From assembly GCF_023757625.1 (NCBI RefSeq), contig NZ_JALGBZ010000005.1, forward strand, positions 1-64,000: a stretch of 64,000 bases of DNA, given 5' to 3'. Made by a program: the position numbers and the translations under genes. Position 1 is the stretch's first letter; each line of letters starts with the position of its first letter. Shown here one piece after another: positions 52,081 through 60,042 of this stretch. This stretch comes from Halomonas sp. S3-1-1. GTDB taxonomy: Bacteria > Pseudomonadota > Gammaproteobacteria > Pseudomonadales > Halomonadaceae. Below the pieces are notes generated by a model. It made no database searches. It had not been told where the DNA came from and saw nothing but the letters and a program-made list of their open reading frames with translations.

Positions 52081-52191
52081 ACGAGGCAAGAACGCCCTGT
52101 TCGGATTTACAGGGCAATCGGGCAAACGCCCAGACAGCAAAAAGCCCGGCCAGCTGGGGAGCAGGTTCCGGGCCTTCTGAGGACTTACGAA

Positions 52192-52392
52192 ATGAATAAA
52201 CAGAATATAGCGCGGGTGACGCCGCATGTCCAGACAGTTTACCGGCACCTCTGCAATTTACCTCGCCGGGATCGACTGGCCGCTTTCGATGACGCGCTCA
52301 TGGAGCGCCAGGTTATCGAATCGCTTGAATACCCCATCACTGAATCGTTCGACGAGTACCAGAATCGCGTCTGGCAGGAGCTGAAGTTATGA
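52192..52392 (+). CDS. 66-residue phage protein in the cII position
   Basis: A short protein between cro and the replication initiator (VTPHVQTVYRHLCNLPRRDR; DEYQNRVWQELKL). It has no evident helix-turn-helix, so it is not a clear CII. GAGGA precedes the ATG and the stop overlaps the next start (ATGA). The 124-base gap before it holds two more small hairpins (GCCCTG/CAGGGC and GCCCGG/CCGGGC). Confidence 0.6.
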   Translation: MNKQNIARVTPHVQTVYRHLCNLPRRDRLAAFDDALMERQVIESLEYPITESFDEYQNRVWQELKL

Positions 52393-53315
52393 GCATCAAG
52401 GTTTCCTCAATGGTCTGGGAGAAATGGCCAAATGGCGGGTCTGAAATGCTCTGCATGTTGGCTCTGGCGGACTGGTGCAACGACGAAGGCGGATCACTCT
52501 ACCCGTCCATGAAGGCGCTCGCCAAGAAAATGCGCGTTAGCGAATCCCAAGCTCGCCGGGTCATGCACAACCTCATCGCCAAGGGCTTTATCCGCGTTGT
52601 CGGTAATGCCAATGGCGGCGCACCGGGCTCGACTCGGCAGTATCATTTGAACGTGAAAATGGTCGCCGAAATGCCCGAATACGAAACCGAGACGGGTAGC
52701 ACTGGTGCAAGGGGTAGCGCAGATGCGAGGGGTCGCATGGGTGCGCGAGACGGGTCGCATGGATGCGCGGAGACGGGTAGCACCCATGACACCCAAACCG
52801 TTATTGATCCGTTAGAAGAACCGTTATTAAAACCACATGTAGCATCTGGCGATGCCACGAGTGGATACACGGCTGAATTTGAGTCGTGTTGGAAGGCGTA
52901 CCCGAAGCGCCACAAGCCGGACAATAAAAAGTCCGCGTTCAAGAAATGGCAGGCTCGCATCACCGAAGGCGTGAAGGCAGAAACCCTGATCCAGAGTGCG
53001 ACCCGTTATGCCAGAGATTGCGAGCAAGAGGGAATTGCTGGCACGCGGTACGTGAAGCTCGCCGCCACTTTTTTCGGCCCTGATGAACATTGGCGCGAGT
53101 TCGCCGGCACCGCCAAAGTCCACAAGCTAGAAGATCATCGTAACCGCACCGAAGCGTTGGACGTGGATATCAAGTACACGCCCAGCCGTGGCCGTGCCCT
53201 GCCTGCTGGATGCGACCAGCCTGATGATGACGGAAATCTGACTCTTCCCGACGGAACCCGGTGCCACATCGACGAATGGGATGCAGGCACCGTGACATGG
53301 GGGAATCAAGCATGA
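52389..53315 (+). CDS. phage replication initiator (lambda O-like) with in-gene iterons
   Basis: A 308-residue protein. The N-terminal winged helix (about 15-95: ALADWCNDEGGSLYPSMKAL, ESQARRVMHNLIAKGFIRVV) is the DNA-binding part common to phage O-type initiators and DUF-type helix-turn-helix replication proteins. A Gly/Arg/Ser-rich linker (about 102-137) is encoded by five iterons. The C-terminal domain begins at about 155 with FESCWKAYPKRHKPDNKKSA, typical of these initiators. It should bind the iterons and recruit the helicase encoded next. ATGA overlaps join it to both neighbours. Confidence 0.85.
   Translation: MSIKVSSMVWEKWPNGGSEMLCMLALADWCNDEGGSLYPSMKALAKKMRVSESQARRVMHNLIAKGFIRVVGNANGGAPGSTRQYHLNVKMVAEMPEYETETGSTGARGSADARGRMGARDGSHGCAETGSTHDTQTVIDPLEEPLLKPHVASGDATSGYTAEFESCWKAYPKRHKPDNKKSAFKKWQARITEGVKAETLIQSATRYARDCEQEGIAGTRYVKLAATFFGPDEHWREFAGTAKVHKLEDHRNRTEALDVDIKYTPSRGRALPAGCDQPDDDGNLTLPDGTRCHIDEWDAGTVTWGNQA
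52692..52850. other. putative phage replication origin: five iterons plus AT-rich stretch
   Basis: Five copies of a 15-base unit GGGTMGCRY-N-N-RTGC start at 52694, 52712, 52730, 52752 and 52775. Four contain the near-palindrome GCRY-NN-RTGC; in the fifth the last base is A. Directly after them is an AT-rich stretch with the repeated ACCGTTATT (about 52797 and 52829). This is the layout of the lambda origin inside gene O. Confidence 0.75.
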
Positions 53316-55135
53316 CGCCCTCAGAACTCAAGGATCGCCTCGCCCAGAGGGCGGAAACGGTCGCTACCTACCTACTACCTAACGGCAAAAAAGAGGGCCA
53401 CGAATGGCGCGCTGGCGATGTTCACGGCGCGGTAGGAAAAAGCTTGGGCGTCCACCTGACCGGCGATAAGGCTGGCGTGTGGTGCGATTTTAGCGCCGAC
53501 CAGGGCGGCGACCTGCTGGACTTATGGTGTGCCGTGAAGGGTTGCGACCTCAAGACTGCGATGGACGATGCCAAGGACTGGCTGGGTATTCGTGACGTGA
53601 AGCTATCTGAGCCCAAGCGTCAAAAGTCCTACAAGCGTCCAGAGCGCCCGGCTAGCGTCAAGAAGCCCCAGGCATCCAGTCCGGTAATGGAGTACCTGCG
53701 TAGCCGTGGTCTGACAGACCAGACTATTCAGGCGTTCCGTGTGGCAGAGGATGGGCGGGACATGGTGTTCCCCTACCTGCGCGATTCTGAGCTGGTTTTC
53801 ATGAAGTGGATCGGGCTCGACCGCAAGGACGGTAAGAAAAAGATCCGTGCCAGTGCCGAGTCAGAGCCATGTCTTTTTGGCTGGCAGGCTATCCCAGCGA
53901 CCGCTCGCACCGTCACGATCACCGAAGGCGAAATTGACGCCATGAGCGCGTCACAAGCTGGCTACCCTGCGCTATCGGTGCCATTTGGTGGTGGTGAGGG
54001 CGAGAAACAGCGCTGGATCGAGTACGAGTTCGATAACCTCGACCGATTCGACATGATTTACCTCGCGCTGGATAGCGATGATCAGGGGCGCGCTGCCACC
54101 AAGGAGATCATCAAGCGCCTGGGTCGCGAACGTTGCTCTATCGTCGAGCTGCCCAGCAAGGACTGGAACGAAGTTCTGACTGGGATGATTCCTGACGACG
54201 ATATTGAGCGCTGCTACAAGAACGCCAAATCTCTCGACCCTGAAAAACTGGTCAGCGTCGATGCATTCCGCGATGACGTTCAAAACGAGTTTGCCAACCC
54301 GGTGGAGGTCGCTGGAATGCCGCTGCCGTGGGACAAGGCGCGCGACCTGCTGCGTTTTCGCCCGACCGAAACCACCGTATGGACAGGCTGGAATGGCCAC
54401 GGCAAGTCCCAGCTGCTCGGCTTTATCGGTCTGACCGGCATGGTCAAGGAAGGCCAGAAATTTTGCATCGCTTCGATGGAGATGCCGGCCAAGCGCACGC
54501 TTTCCCGCATCGTTCGCCAAGCCGCCGGAACAAACTCTCCAGCGAGTGGATACATCGACGGCATCCTGGATGCGCTGACCAGCAAACTCTGGATCTATGA
54601 CCAGATGGGTAGCGCCAACCTCGATGAAATGCTGGCTGCTTTCAAGTACGCCGCCAAGCGCTACGGGGTCGGCCACTTCATTGTTGATTCGCTCTCCAAG
54701 TGCGGGCTGGGCGAAGAGGACTATGACGCCCAGAAGCGCGCTATCGACCGACTAACCTCATTTGCCCATGAGATGGAAGTCCACATTCACCTCGTGGCCC
54801 ACCCCCGCAAGGGAATGGATGAAGATCGCCCGCCCAATAAGCTCGACGTTCGAGGCGGTGCCGCCCTGACTGACATGGCTGACAACGTGGTGACGGTATG
54901 GCGCAACAAGCCAAAGGAACGCGAAGCCGAGAAGCTCCACCACGGCGAGGAAATCGAACCCAAGTATCAAGAGCAAGGCGACGTTCGGATGATCGTGACC
55001 AAGCAGCGCGCTACTGGCCAAGAGGGAAGCGTGGCGCTGTGGTTCGACCCCATGAGTAACCAGTACCTCGGAAAGCCAACGCACCGCCCTACTCCGCTTG
55101 TTAGCTGGTCGAACCGTCAGGAGGCTGCCGCATGA
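53312..55135 (+). CDS. phage primase-helicase (TOPRIM + DnaB-like)
   Basis: A 607-residue replication protein. The N-terminal part (20-75: EGHEWRAGDVHGAVGKSLGV, WCDFSADQGGDLLDLW) is a CHC2-like domain that lacks clear zinc cysteines. The TOPRIM domain is TVTITEGEIDAMSA near 205 and LALDSDDQGRAA near 255. A RecA/DnaB helicase follows, with Walker A GWNGHGKSQLLG near 362 and Walker B FIVDSLSK near 460. It resembles T7 gp4-type twinkle proteins. It should unwind and perhaps prime at the phage fork. ATGA overlaps couple it to the initiator. Confidence 0.9.
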   Translation: MTPSELKDRLAQRAETVATYLLPNGKKEGHEWRAGDVHGAVGKSLGVHLTGDKAGVWCDFSADQGGDLLDLWCAVKGCDLKTAMDDAKDWLGIRDVKLSEPKRQKSYKRPERPASVKKPQASSPVMEYLRSRGLTDQTIQAFRVAEDGRDMVFPYLRDSELVFMKWIGLDRKDGKKKIRASAESEPCLFGWQAIPATARTVTITEGEIDAMSASQAGYPALSVPFGGGEGEKQRWIEYEFDNLDRFDMIYLALDSDDQGRAATKEIIKRLGRERCSIVELPSKDWNEVLTGMIPDDDIERCYKNAKSLDPEKLVSVDAFRDDVQNEFANPVEVAGMPLPWDKARDLLRFRPTETTVWTGWNGHGKSQLLGFIGLTGMVKEGQKFCIASMEMPAKRTLSRIVRQAAGTNSPASGYIDGILDALTSKLWIYDQMGSANLDEMLAAFKYAAKRYGVGHFIVDSLSKCGLGEEDYDAQKRAIDRLTSFAHEMEVHIHLVAHPRKGMDEDRPPNKLDVRGGAALTDMADNVVTVWRNKPKEREAEKLHHGEEIEPKYQEQGDVRMIVTKQRATGQEGSVALWFDPMSNQYLGKPTHRPTPLVSWSNRQEAAA

Positions 55136-55329
55136 CCCTATCCCTACAACAACGCACCTCACTAAAGCGCCAGGGCATTACCGTCCTTATCGAGCGTGGC
55201 GACGGTCTGTGCACCTGCATGACTCGCTCCGGGCGCCGCAAGTACTGCATCGAGGATCTGGTGGAGCTGGCCAAGCCGGGCTTTTGTGACCGGTTTACGG
55301 CGTGGATTGGAAGGAGGGTGAGCGCATGA
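55132..55329 (+). CDS. 65-residue phage protein, unknown
   Basis: A small basic protein with cysteines in CTCMTRSG and KYCIEDLVELAK. It is joined by 4-base overlaps to the primase-helicase and to the next gene. Function unknown. Confidence 0.6.
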   Translation: MTLSLQQRTSLKRQGITVLIERGDGLCTCMTRSGRRKYCIEDLVELAKPGFCDRFTAWIGRRVSA

Positions 55330-55583
55330 GAGACATCTATCGAGATCCGCGTGTCGGCGACCGTGTTCAGATTATCCCGCGAATCTGTAACCGCCTACCG
55401 GAGCCTCTGACGATCACCCAGGTGACCGAGCGAGCTGTTTACTGGCAGCGCCCGCTATCCGGGCAAAAAAGCCATCTCGCCTTGGCGCTATGGAAAAGGC
55501 CGACCAGTTTTCGTCTTGAGCTGTTGGAAGCGGCGCAGGAATCGAGCGCTGATCAGGCCGATATGTTCGGAGGTGCAGCATGA
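55326..55583 (+). CDS. 85-residue phage protein, unknown
   Basis: A small protein that starts MRDIYRDPRVGDRVQIIPRI and is strand-rich, like a small SH3-like barrel. GGAGGGTGAG precedes the ATG. It overlaps both neighbours by 4 bases. Function unknown. Confidence 0.6.
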   Translation: MRDIYRDPRVGDRVQIIPRICNRLPEPLTITQVTERAVYWQRPLSGQKSHLALALWKRPTSFRLELLEAAQESSADQADMFGGAA

Positions 55584-55870
55584 AACCTATTGAGCCCGGA
55601 TGCTTGGTGGTCGTGCTGCGCGGAAACTTGGCTAACAACGTTGCCGTCGCTGTTGAGCGTGTGCCTGCCCAGCAGGGCATAGAGCGGCATCCTGATCGCA
55701 TGCAACACCTGCCAAGCACATGGCGGTTTAACTGCGACGCATGGGAAATCGAAATGGCGAGTGACCCAGAGTGCGCGTGGGTGGTCGCAGAAAACAACCT
55801 GATGCGCATTGATGGCGGCGACGCGAACGCCGACGCGACCAAGCAACAGCGGGAGGTCACCGATGCCTAG
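55580..55870 (+). CDS. 96-residue phage protein, unknown
   Basis: A strand-rich protein (PIEPGCLVVVLRGNLANNVA; HLPSTWRFNCDAWEIEMASD) with a disordered acidic tail. No family recognised. Coupled by 4- and 8-base overlaps to its neighbours. Confidence 0.6.
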   Translation: MKPIEPGCLVVVLRGNLANNVAVAVERVPAQQGIERHPDRMQHLPSTWRFNCDAWEIEMASDPECAWVVAENNLMRIDGGDANADATKQQREVTDA

Positions 55871-56000
55871 ATTCAAACACCCGCCATTCCTCTGCCCAGA
55901 CGGCAGCAATCCATGCGGTAAGTGGGGTTATTGCGCGTATTGCCCGCACGACAAGAGCGCAAAGAAGCAAGAGAAAAAGCGGGAGGTGGAGCATGGGTAA
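55863..56000 (+). CDS. 45-residue cysteine-rich phage protein
   Basis: MPRFKHPPFLCPDGSNPCGK, then WGYCAYCPHDKS and a Lys/Glu tail: four cysteines in a likely zinc knuckle. GGGAGGT lies 6 bases before the ATG. It overlaps the previous and next genes by 8 bases. Confidence 0.55.
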   Translation: MPRFKHPPFLCPDGSNPCGKWGYCAYCPHDKSAKKQEKKREVEHG

Positions 56001-56499
56001 GGCCAAGCGTCAGCCCATCTATCTGCGCGCCGTGAAGCTCATCGACCCGACAAGCGGCGCTGAAGTATCCGCGTTCGTTCCCGCTGGAGCCGCTGACATG
56101 GCCACGGCGCAGGAGCGCGGCATCAAGATCGGCAATTTGCTCCGCGCCGACCTGACACGCCCGCGCAACATCCAATTTCACCGCCTCGCTCACGCCCTGG
56201 GCGGCCTGATGGCTGAGAACGTCGACCAGTTCGCGGGCATGAGCCATCACGCCGTGCTCAAGAAGCTGCAGTTTGAGTCGGGCATCGAGTGTGACGTTAC
56301 CCGCACCGAACTTCCCGAGTTCGGCATGGTGCTGGAAAACAAGCAGCCCCGCTCGCTGGCGTTTGACTGCATGGAGCAGGGTCAGTTTTACGAGTTCGTG
56401 CGCGGTATCTGCACGCACATCGCCAGCACCTACTGGCCGCAATGCACACCCGAGGAGATTGAATCCATGGCTCAGGCAATGCCGGGGGTGGCTGCATGA
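55993..56499 (+). CDS. DUF1367-like phage protein
   Basis: A 168-residue protein. The pattern LTRPRNIQFHRLAHALGGLM near 55-75, then a helix and EQGQFYEFVRGICTHIA near 137, matches the general layout of DUF1367 proteins of lambdoid ninR regions. Function unknown. The next gene, ybcO-like, is its usual neighbour, which supports the call. GGGAGGTGGAGC precedes the ATG. Confidence 0.6.
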   Translation: MGKAKRQPIYLRAVKLIDPTSGAEVSAFVPAGAADMATAQERGIKIGNLLRADLTRPRNIQFHRLAHALGGLMAENVDQFAGMSHHAVLKKLQFESGIECDVTRTELPEFGMVLENKQPRSLAFDCMEQGQFYEFVRGICTHIASTYWPQCTPEEIESMAQAMPGVAA

Positions 56500-56831
56500 T
56501 CCCTAAAGCAACCCGTATCGAATCAAAGCATATCCGCAACGCCGCCCGTGGTGAGCAATGCACGCTCGGCATCATTGGCGTCTGCAACGGCAATCCCGAG
56601 ACAACGGTGCTCGCTCACCTGCCGGATGAGTCTCACGGCCTGAGCCGCAAGAGTGACGATATTTCCGCCGTATTTGCGTGCCACTCATGCCATGACTGCA
56701 TTGATGGGCGCACTAAGTGGCCGCACGGCGATGCTGGCCCGCGTGAGTGGTATTACAGGAGAGCTATGGTCCGGACTTGGCGGAGGCTGGTTGATAAAGG
56801 CGTTATCACAATAAAAGGGAAGAAGCTATGA
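56496..56831 (+). CDS. YbcO/DUF1364-family nuclease with replaced C-terminus
   Basis: A 111-residue HNH-like nuclease of the YbcO (DUF1364) family. CTLGIIGVCNGNPETTVLAH near residue 22-41 and FACHSCHDCIDGRT near 60-73 give the conserved Cys and His. The last 23 codons (AMVRTWRRLVDKGVITIKGK and the end) are AT-rich compared with the rest. A diverged second copy of this end is found after the HNH gene at 57280-57360. The stop overlaps the HNH start (ATGA). Confidence 0.82.
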   Translation: MIPKATRIESKHIRNAARGEQCTLGIIGVCNGNPETTVLAHLPDESHGLSRKSDDISAVFACHSCHDCIDGRTKWPHGDAGPREWYYRRAMVRTWRRLVDKGVITIKGKKL

Positions 56832-57283
56832 AAAAAGTTGATTACCTACAGCGAGAAGTGAAAAGAATGCACGCAGTAGGCGATAACGAATGCTTTGTCT
56901 GGCCTTTTTCAAAAACCCCTACAGGCTATGGAAAGGTGAGGGTAGAGGGGGTTCTTCAGTACGCCCATAGGCATGCGCTTTTTATTATCACGGGTACATA
57001 TGGGGATGTGGCGGCTCACTCATGTGATAACCCTGCCTGCATTAACCCAGGGCATCTCAGGTGGACCGATACTCAGGGCAATCTTTCAGATATGGCTTTG
57101 CGCGAAAGGAGCTGCCTTGGCGCTAAAAACAACATGGCAAAACTAACAGGTGAAGATGTTCGAAAAATTCGCCAAGAATACCGGCCAGGAGTAACGCATA
57201 AGTCAATTGCTGAGAGATATGGCGTAAGCGGATCGCAGGTTGCGAGAGTGCTATCAGGAGACAACTGGGGCTGGGTTTCATGA
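56828..57283 (+). CDS. HNH homing endonuclease inserted at the 3' end of ybcO
   Basis: A 151-residue endonuclease. The HNH core is QYAHRHALFIITGTY and AAHSCDNPACINPGHLRWTD (near residue 44-80). A C-terminal helix-turn-helix follows (KLTGEDVRKIRQEYRPGVTH, SIAERYGVSGSQVARVLSGD). It is AT-rich relative to its neighbours. It begins on the ybcO stop and ends on the start of the displaced ybcO tail, so it is cleanly spliced between two gene ends. Confidence 0.88.
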   Translation: MKKVDYLQREVKRMHAVGDNECFVWPFSKTPTGYGKVRVEGVLQYAHRHALFIITGTYGDVAAHSCDNPACINPGHLRWTDTQGNLSDMALRERSCLGAKNNMAKLTGEDVRKIRQEYRPGVTHKSIAERYGVSGSQVARVLSGDNWGWVS

Positions 57284-57360
57284 TGCGTCGTGGTCAGACG
57301 CGCACGCTACGCCGCCTGATTGAGCTGGGCGTTATCAAGATCAAGGGAGTCGATCTATGA
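57280..57360 (+). pseudogene. displaced original C-terminus of ybcO
   Basis: Twenty-six codons, MMRRGQTRTLRRLIELGVIK then IKGVDL and stop. They align with the end of the intact YbcO (RTWRRLVDKGVITIKGKKL): RT-RRL, GVI and IKG match, and both end in leucine. It lies right after the HNH gene and its stop overlaps the next gene by ATGA, as the native ybcO end would have done. Confidence 0.75.
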
Positions 57361-57737
57361 GCGGCAGAACGATAAATGCGCAGAATCAATATCAAACCAC
57401 TGACCAAGCGCTCACTGCCGCTCTAGCTACCGGGCGTTGCAGCGATGGACAGAAGTGCGGCATGCCACCCTCGCTTGGCGACGACCGCTACTGCGCCGAA
57501 TGCCCAAATCAGTTTCTCGACAACATGCCGACGCACAGCAAATACCACCGCGAGATCAAGCCGGGCGTCTGGGTCGATGTTTACGACATATTGCAAGCAT
57601 GGGATGTGCGAAATAGCGCGCTACAGCACCTCATCAAGAAAGCCTTGGCGCCCGGCCAGCGTGGGCACAAAGACCTAATGACCGACATGGACGACATAAT
57701 CGCCAGTGCGAAGCGGGCGAAGGAGCTGGAGCAATGA
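57357..57737 (+). CDS. 126-residue phage protein, unknown
   Basis: A protein with cysteines in GRCSDGQKCGMPPS and CAECPNQF (near 27-55), a likely zinc site. The C-terminal part ALQHLIKKALAPGQRGHKDL resembles the DUF3310 end in style. Function unknown. 4-base overlaps on both sides. Confidence 0.6.
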   Translation: MSGRTINAQNQYQTTDQALTAALATGRCSDGQKCGMPPSLGDDRYCAECPNQFLDNMPTHSKYHREIKPGVWVDVYDILQAWDVRNSALQHLIKKALAPGQRGHKDLMTDMDDIIASAKRAKELEQ

Positions 57738-57967
57738 TCACTGTCTATTCAAAACCCAACTGCCAGCCCTGCCGCCTCACTAAAGTTCAGCTCGATTCAA
57801 TGGGCGTCGAGTACGTTGAGAAAAACGTCGATGACAGCGAGCAGGCGCGTAGTGAGGCTCTGGAATACGGTCATCGTCAAATGCCGATTGTCGTAACCGG
57901 GGATGACCACTGGAGCGGGTTCAGGCCAGACAAACTGGCGGAGCTGGGAAAGCCGGAGGGGGATTGA
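57734..57967 (+). CDS. NrdH-like glutaredoxin
   Basis: A 77-residue thiol redoxin. The active site is CQPC (residues 10-13) after MITVYSKPN, and RQMPIVVTGDDHWSGFRPDK is the NrdH-type second half. It would deliver electrons, for instance to a ribonucleotide reductase. No nrd gene lies in the window, so it may serve the host enzyme. Confidence 0.85.
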   Translation: MITVYSKPNCQPCRLTKVQLDSMGVEYVEKNVDDSEQARSEALEYGHRQMPIVVTGDDHWSGFRPDKLAELGKPEGD

Positions 57968-58350
57968 TGCGCCTATTCATTCCCTTCTACGGCCCAAGCA
58001 CCAACGCCATCTATGCAGGCGTGCACTGGTCGGTACGCAAGCGCGCCAAGGATGGTGCGCTAAAGGCAGTCAAGGCTGTGGTCGGCCAGCTGGATATCGA
58101 AATACCGATATCGACCCGCGTTGACCTCGTATTCACGCCGCAGCTCGGCAAGGGCATCCGCAAACGCGACACCAGCAACAACAGCATGACGGCCAAGCTG
58201 GTCGAGGATGCGCTAGTGAAGGCCAAGGTGTTGCACGACGACACCGACGAGTACGTGCGCAACGTAACGAACACGCCTGCCGTGATCAATCGCAAGGGAG
58301 ATACCGGCGTGTGGGTTGAGATTATCCCGGTAAGCGAGGTGGCGGCGTGA
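57967..58350 (+). CDS. RusA-like Holliday junction resolvase
   Basis: A 127-residue protein with the RusA plan: FIPFYGPSTNAIYAG at the start (cf. the loop with conserved Asn), KRDTSNNSMTAKLVEDALV near 73-92 and LHDDTDEYV near 97-105 with the catalytic aspartates. It would cut Holliday junctions made in phage recombination and packaging. The ATG at 57967 overlaps the previous stop by one base; a TTG one codon earlier is possible. Confidence 0.75.
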   Translation: MRLFIPFYGPSTNAIYAGVHWSVRKRAKDGALKAVKAVVGQLDIEIPISTRVDLVFTPQLGKGIRKRDTSNNSMTAKLVEDALVKAKVLHDDTDEYVRNVTNTPAVINRKGDTGVWVEIIPVSEVAA

Positions 58351-58547
58351 AGTGGAAACTCAAAGACAAGACGAACGACCGCTGTATCGTCTCCGATTGC
58401 GGCGCGTATCGTATCAGCCGCTACACCTGCGGCGGCGTTGATCTATTCCTGATCTACCACGGAAACGACGAGATCGGCAGCGCGGACAGTGGCAACGAGG
58501 CGCGGCGAGTGGCGGAACGGCATAAGAGCAAGGGGGTGGTGGCATGA
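58347..58547 (+). CDS. 66-residue phage protein, unknown
   Basis: A GTG-started frame overlapping the RusA-like stop (GTGA). It is strand-rich, like a small beta domain (CIVSDCGAYRISRYTCGGVD, LFLIYHGNDEIGSA). It overlaps the next gene by 4 bases. Function unknown. Confidence 0.6.
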   Translation: MKWKLKDKTNDRCIVSDCGAYRISRYTCGGVDLFLIYHGNDEIGSADSGNEARRVAERHKSKGVVA

Positions 58548-59179
58548 TGTATGACGACTGGTTGAACGTATCGAGCCCTTGGGCTGTTTTGGACGCGGCG
58601 CAAACGAGCAGCTCTGCCCGCGATGCTGCTGTGAAGAGAATCATCGATACGATGTTAGAGCTTCAGCTTGATATGCGGCACGAAAACATCGGGTTTCAGC
58701 CCTTTAGTGTCGCGGCAATGGCGGGCGAAGTAATGGGCGGTGGCGGTCGGTCAGACCAGGCAATGATTGCCGCCATGCGATACCACCCCGAAAGCGCTTG
58801 GCACCGTGCTTGCGCAGTATTACTGGACAGGCTGCCAAAGCGGCAAGCTGCTGCAATGCTTTTGCAAGCTGCGCGCATACGCCCTGAGAAGCTGGGTGAT
58901 AGTGATTTCATGGTAACAGCTCGCCAAATGGTTGAGCGCCAGGATCTGCTTTTGAGGCGGATTGGATTTCGTACTAAGACGGCTATGCCTGAAGGAGAGG
59001 AGTTGAAAGAACTTTGCGAAGAAGTGGCTTCGATGAGCAAAGAAGAGATGGAGCACTTTACGCCGCCAACAGCTATCCGCCCATTCCATACCGTAAAAGC
59101 TTTGCAGGATTGCGCGTTTAAGGCTCGGAGCCTACTCCGTGCATGGATTGAGCAAAATGAGTTCCAAAAAGCCGCGTAA
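58544..59179 (+). CDS. phage protein in the antiterminator Q position
   Basis: A 211-residue helical protein without a recognised domain. It is the last gene before the late promoter and terminator block, the place of lambda Q. The stretch LDRLPKRQAAAMLLQAARIR near 92-112 is basic and helical. A Q-like role in late gene expression is a guess from place only. The first of two ATGs overlaps the upstream stop (ATGA). Confidence 0.5.
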   Translation: MMYDDWLNVSSPWAVLDAAQTSSSARDAAVKRIIDTMLELQLDMRHENIGFQPFSVAAMAGEVMGGGGRSDQAMIAAMRYHPESAWHRACAVLLDRLPKRQAAAMLLQAARIRPEKLGDSDFMVTARQMVERQDLLLRRIGFRTKTAMPEGEELKELCEEVASMSKEEMEHFTPPTAIRPFHTVKALQDCAFKARSLLRAWIEQNEFQKAA

Positions 59180-59202
59180 GGCACTGTACGCCAAAAAAAG
59201 AA

Positions 59203-59230
59203 TTGCAAAAGCGAGTGGATAGCTTAGAAT
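59203..59230 (+). promoter_or_regulatory. predicted late promoter (PR'-like)
   Basis: TTGCAA (59203-59208), 16 bases, TAGAAT (59225-59230). It stands just after the Q-position gene and before three hairpin terminators, as the late promoter does in lambdoid phages. Confidence 0.55.
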
Positions 59231-59274
59231 AACTCTTAAGCTGTGACAGCTACGCCAATTCAGCTCTACTTCAA

Positions 59275-59413
59275 AGCCTCGCCACTGTGCGGGGCTTTCA
59301 CGTTAGGGCGACCGGGAATCATCCAAGCATCCCCTTTTGCTCTCGCCGGTCAGCCCACCCTTCTCCTTGCAGCCTCTCCCGAGGCTTTGCCGCTCTTCTT
59401 CGCGGCTTTTTTA
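59275..59413 (+). terminator. tandem terminators in the late leader (tR'-like)
   Basis: There are three hairpins in a row: AGCCTCGC/GCGGGGCT (59275-59296) then TTTC; AGCCTC/GAGGCT (59371-59386) then TTT; GCCGC/GCGGC (59389-59406) then six T. They lie between the late promoter and the first lysis gene. The rest of the 251-base gap has no gene. Confidence 0.7.
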
Positions 59414-59430
59414 TTCCACTGAGGTCTGCC

Positions 59431-60039
59431 ATGGCACTCTTATTCATGCGAGAAGTGCCGCAAAAAGGCACGGCCACGTATACCCCGCAGCCGTTCATGC
59501 TGCCATGGGGTGCCAAAGTCAGCGCCGAGTTCATCGACAAGGTATTTGAAATTTGCGAGCGCATGGGCTGGGGGCCTGACCTGGCTGATGAGCTAATGGG
59601 CTGCATGGCGTTCGAATCCGGGCGCACGTTCCGGCCTGATATTCGCAATGCGGCTGGTAGCGGCGCCACTGGCTTGATCCAGTTCATGCCCGCGACTGCC
59701 CGCGACCTAGGCACAACTACAGACGCCCTCGCCCGCATGTCCGCCGTTGATCAGCTCGAGTACGTTTACCGGTATTTCACCAAGTACCAGTGGCATCGCC
59801 GCGTGAAGTGTCTTGAGGACATGTACATGGCGATCCTGATGCCCAAATACATCTCGAGCCCGCTGGGCGCCGTGCTGTTCAATGATGGCACCCGGGCGTA
59901 CACGCAAAACCGAGGGCTCGACGCTAACGAGGACGGCAAGATAACCAAAGCGGAGGTGGCAGCCAAAGTGCGCGCCGTGTACCTCGAGGGATTCCGCCCC
60001 GAGAATGCCCGCAAGGTGTTTTATGCCGATGCGGCCTAG
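59431..60039 (+). CDS. phage lytic transglycosylase/endolysin with EF-hand loop
   Basis: A 202-residue SLT-type lysozyme-like protein. The catalytic glutamate is in MGCMAFESGRTF near residue 70, and GATGLIQFMPATARDLG near 88-104 is the sugar-binding core. A C-terminal EF-hand-like calcium loop DANEDGKITKAE lies near 166-177. It would break peptidoglycan at lysis. There is no signal peptide, so it depends on a holin. GAGG before the ATG at 59431 supports this start. Confidence 0.85.
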   Translation: MALLFMREVPQKGTATYTPQPFMLPWGAKVSAEFIDKVFEICERMGWGPDLADELMGCMAFESGRTFRPDIRNAAGSGATGLIQFMPATARDLGTTTDALARMSAVDQLEYVYRYFTKYQWHRRVKCLEDMYMAILMPKYISSPLGAVLFNDGTRAYTQNRGLDANEDGKITKAEVAAKVRAVYLEGFRPENARKVFYADAA

Positions 60040-60042
60040 CCT

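Noticed and set aside
52100..52180. Small hairpins between cro and the next gene as a rightward boxB
   Set aside because: No boxA-like sequence stands before them, so I do not call a nutR site, although the place would fit.
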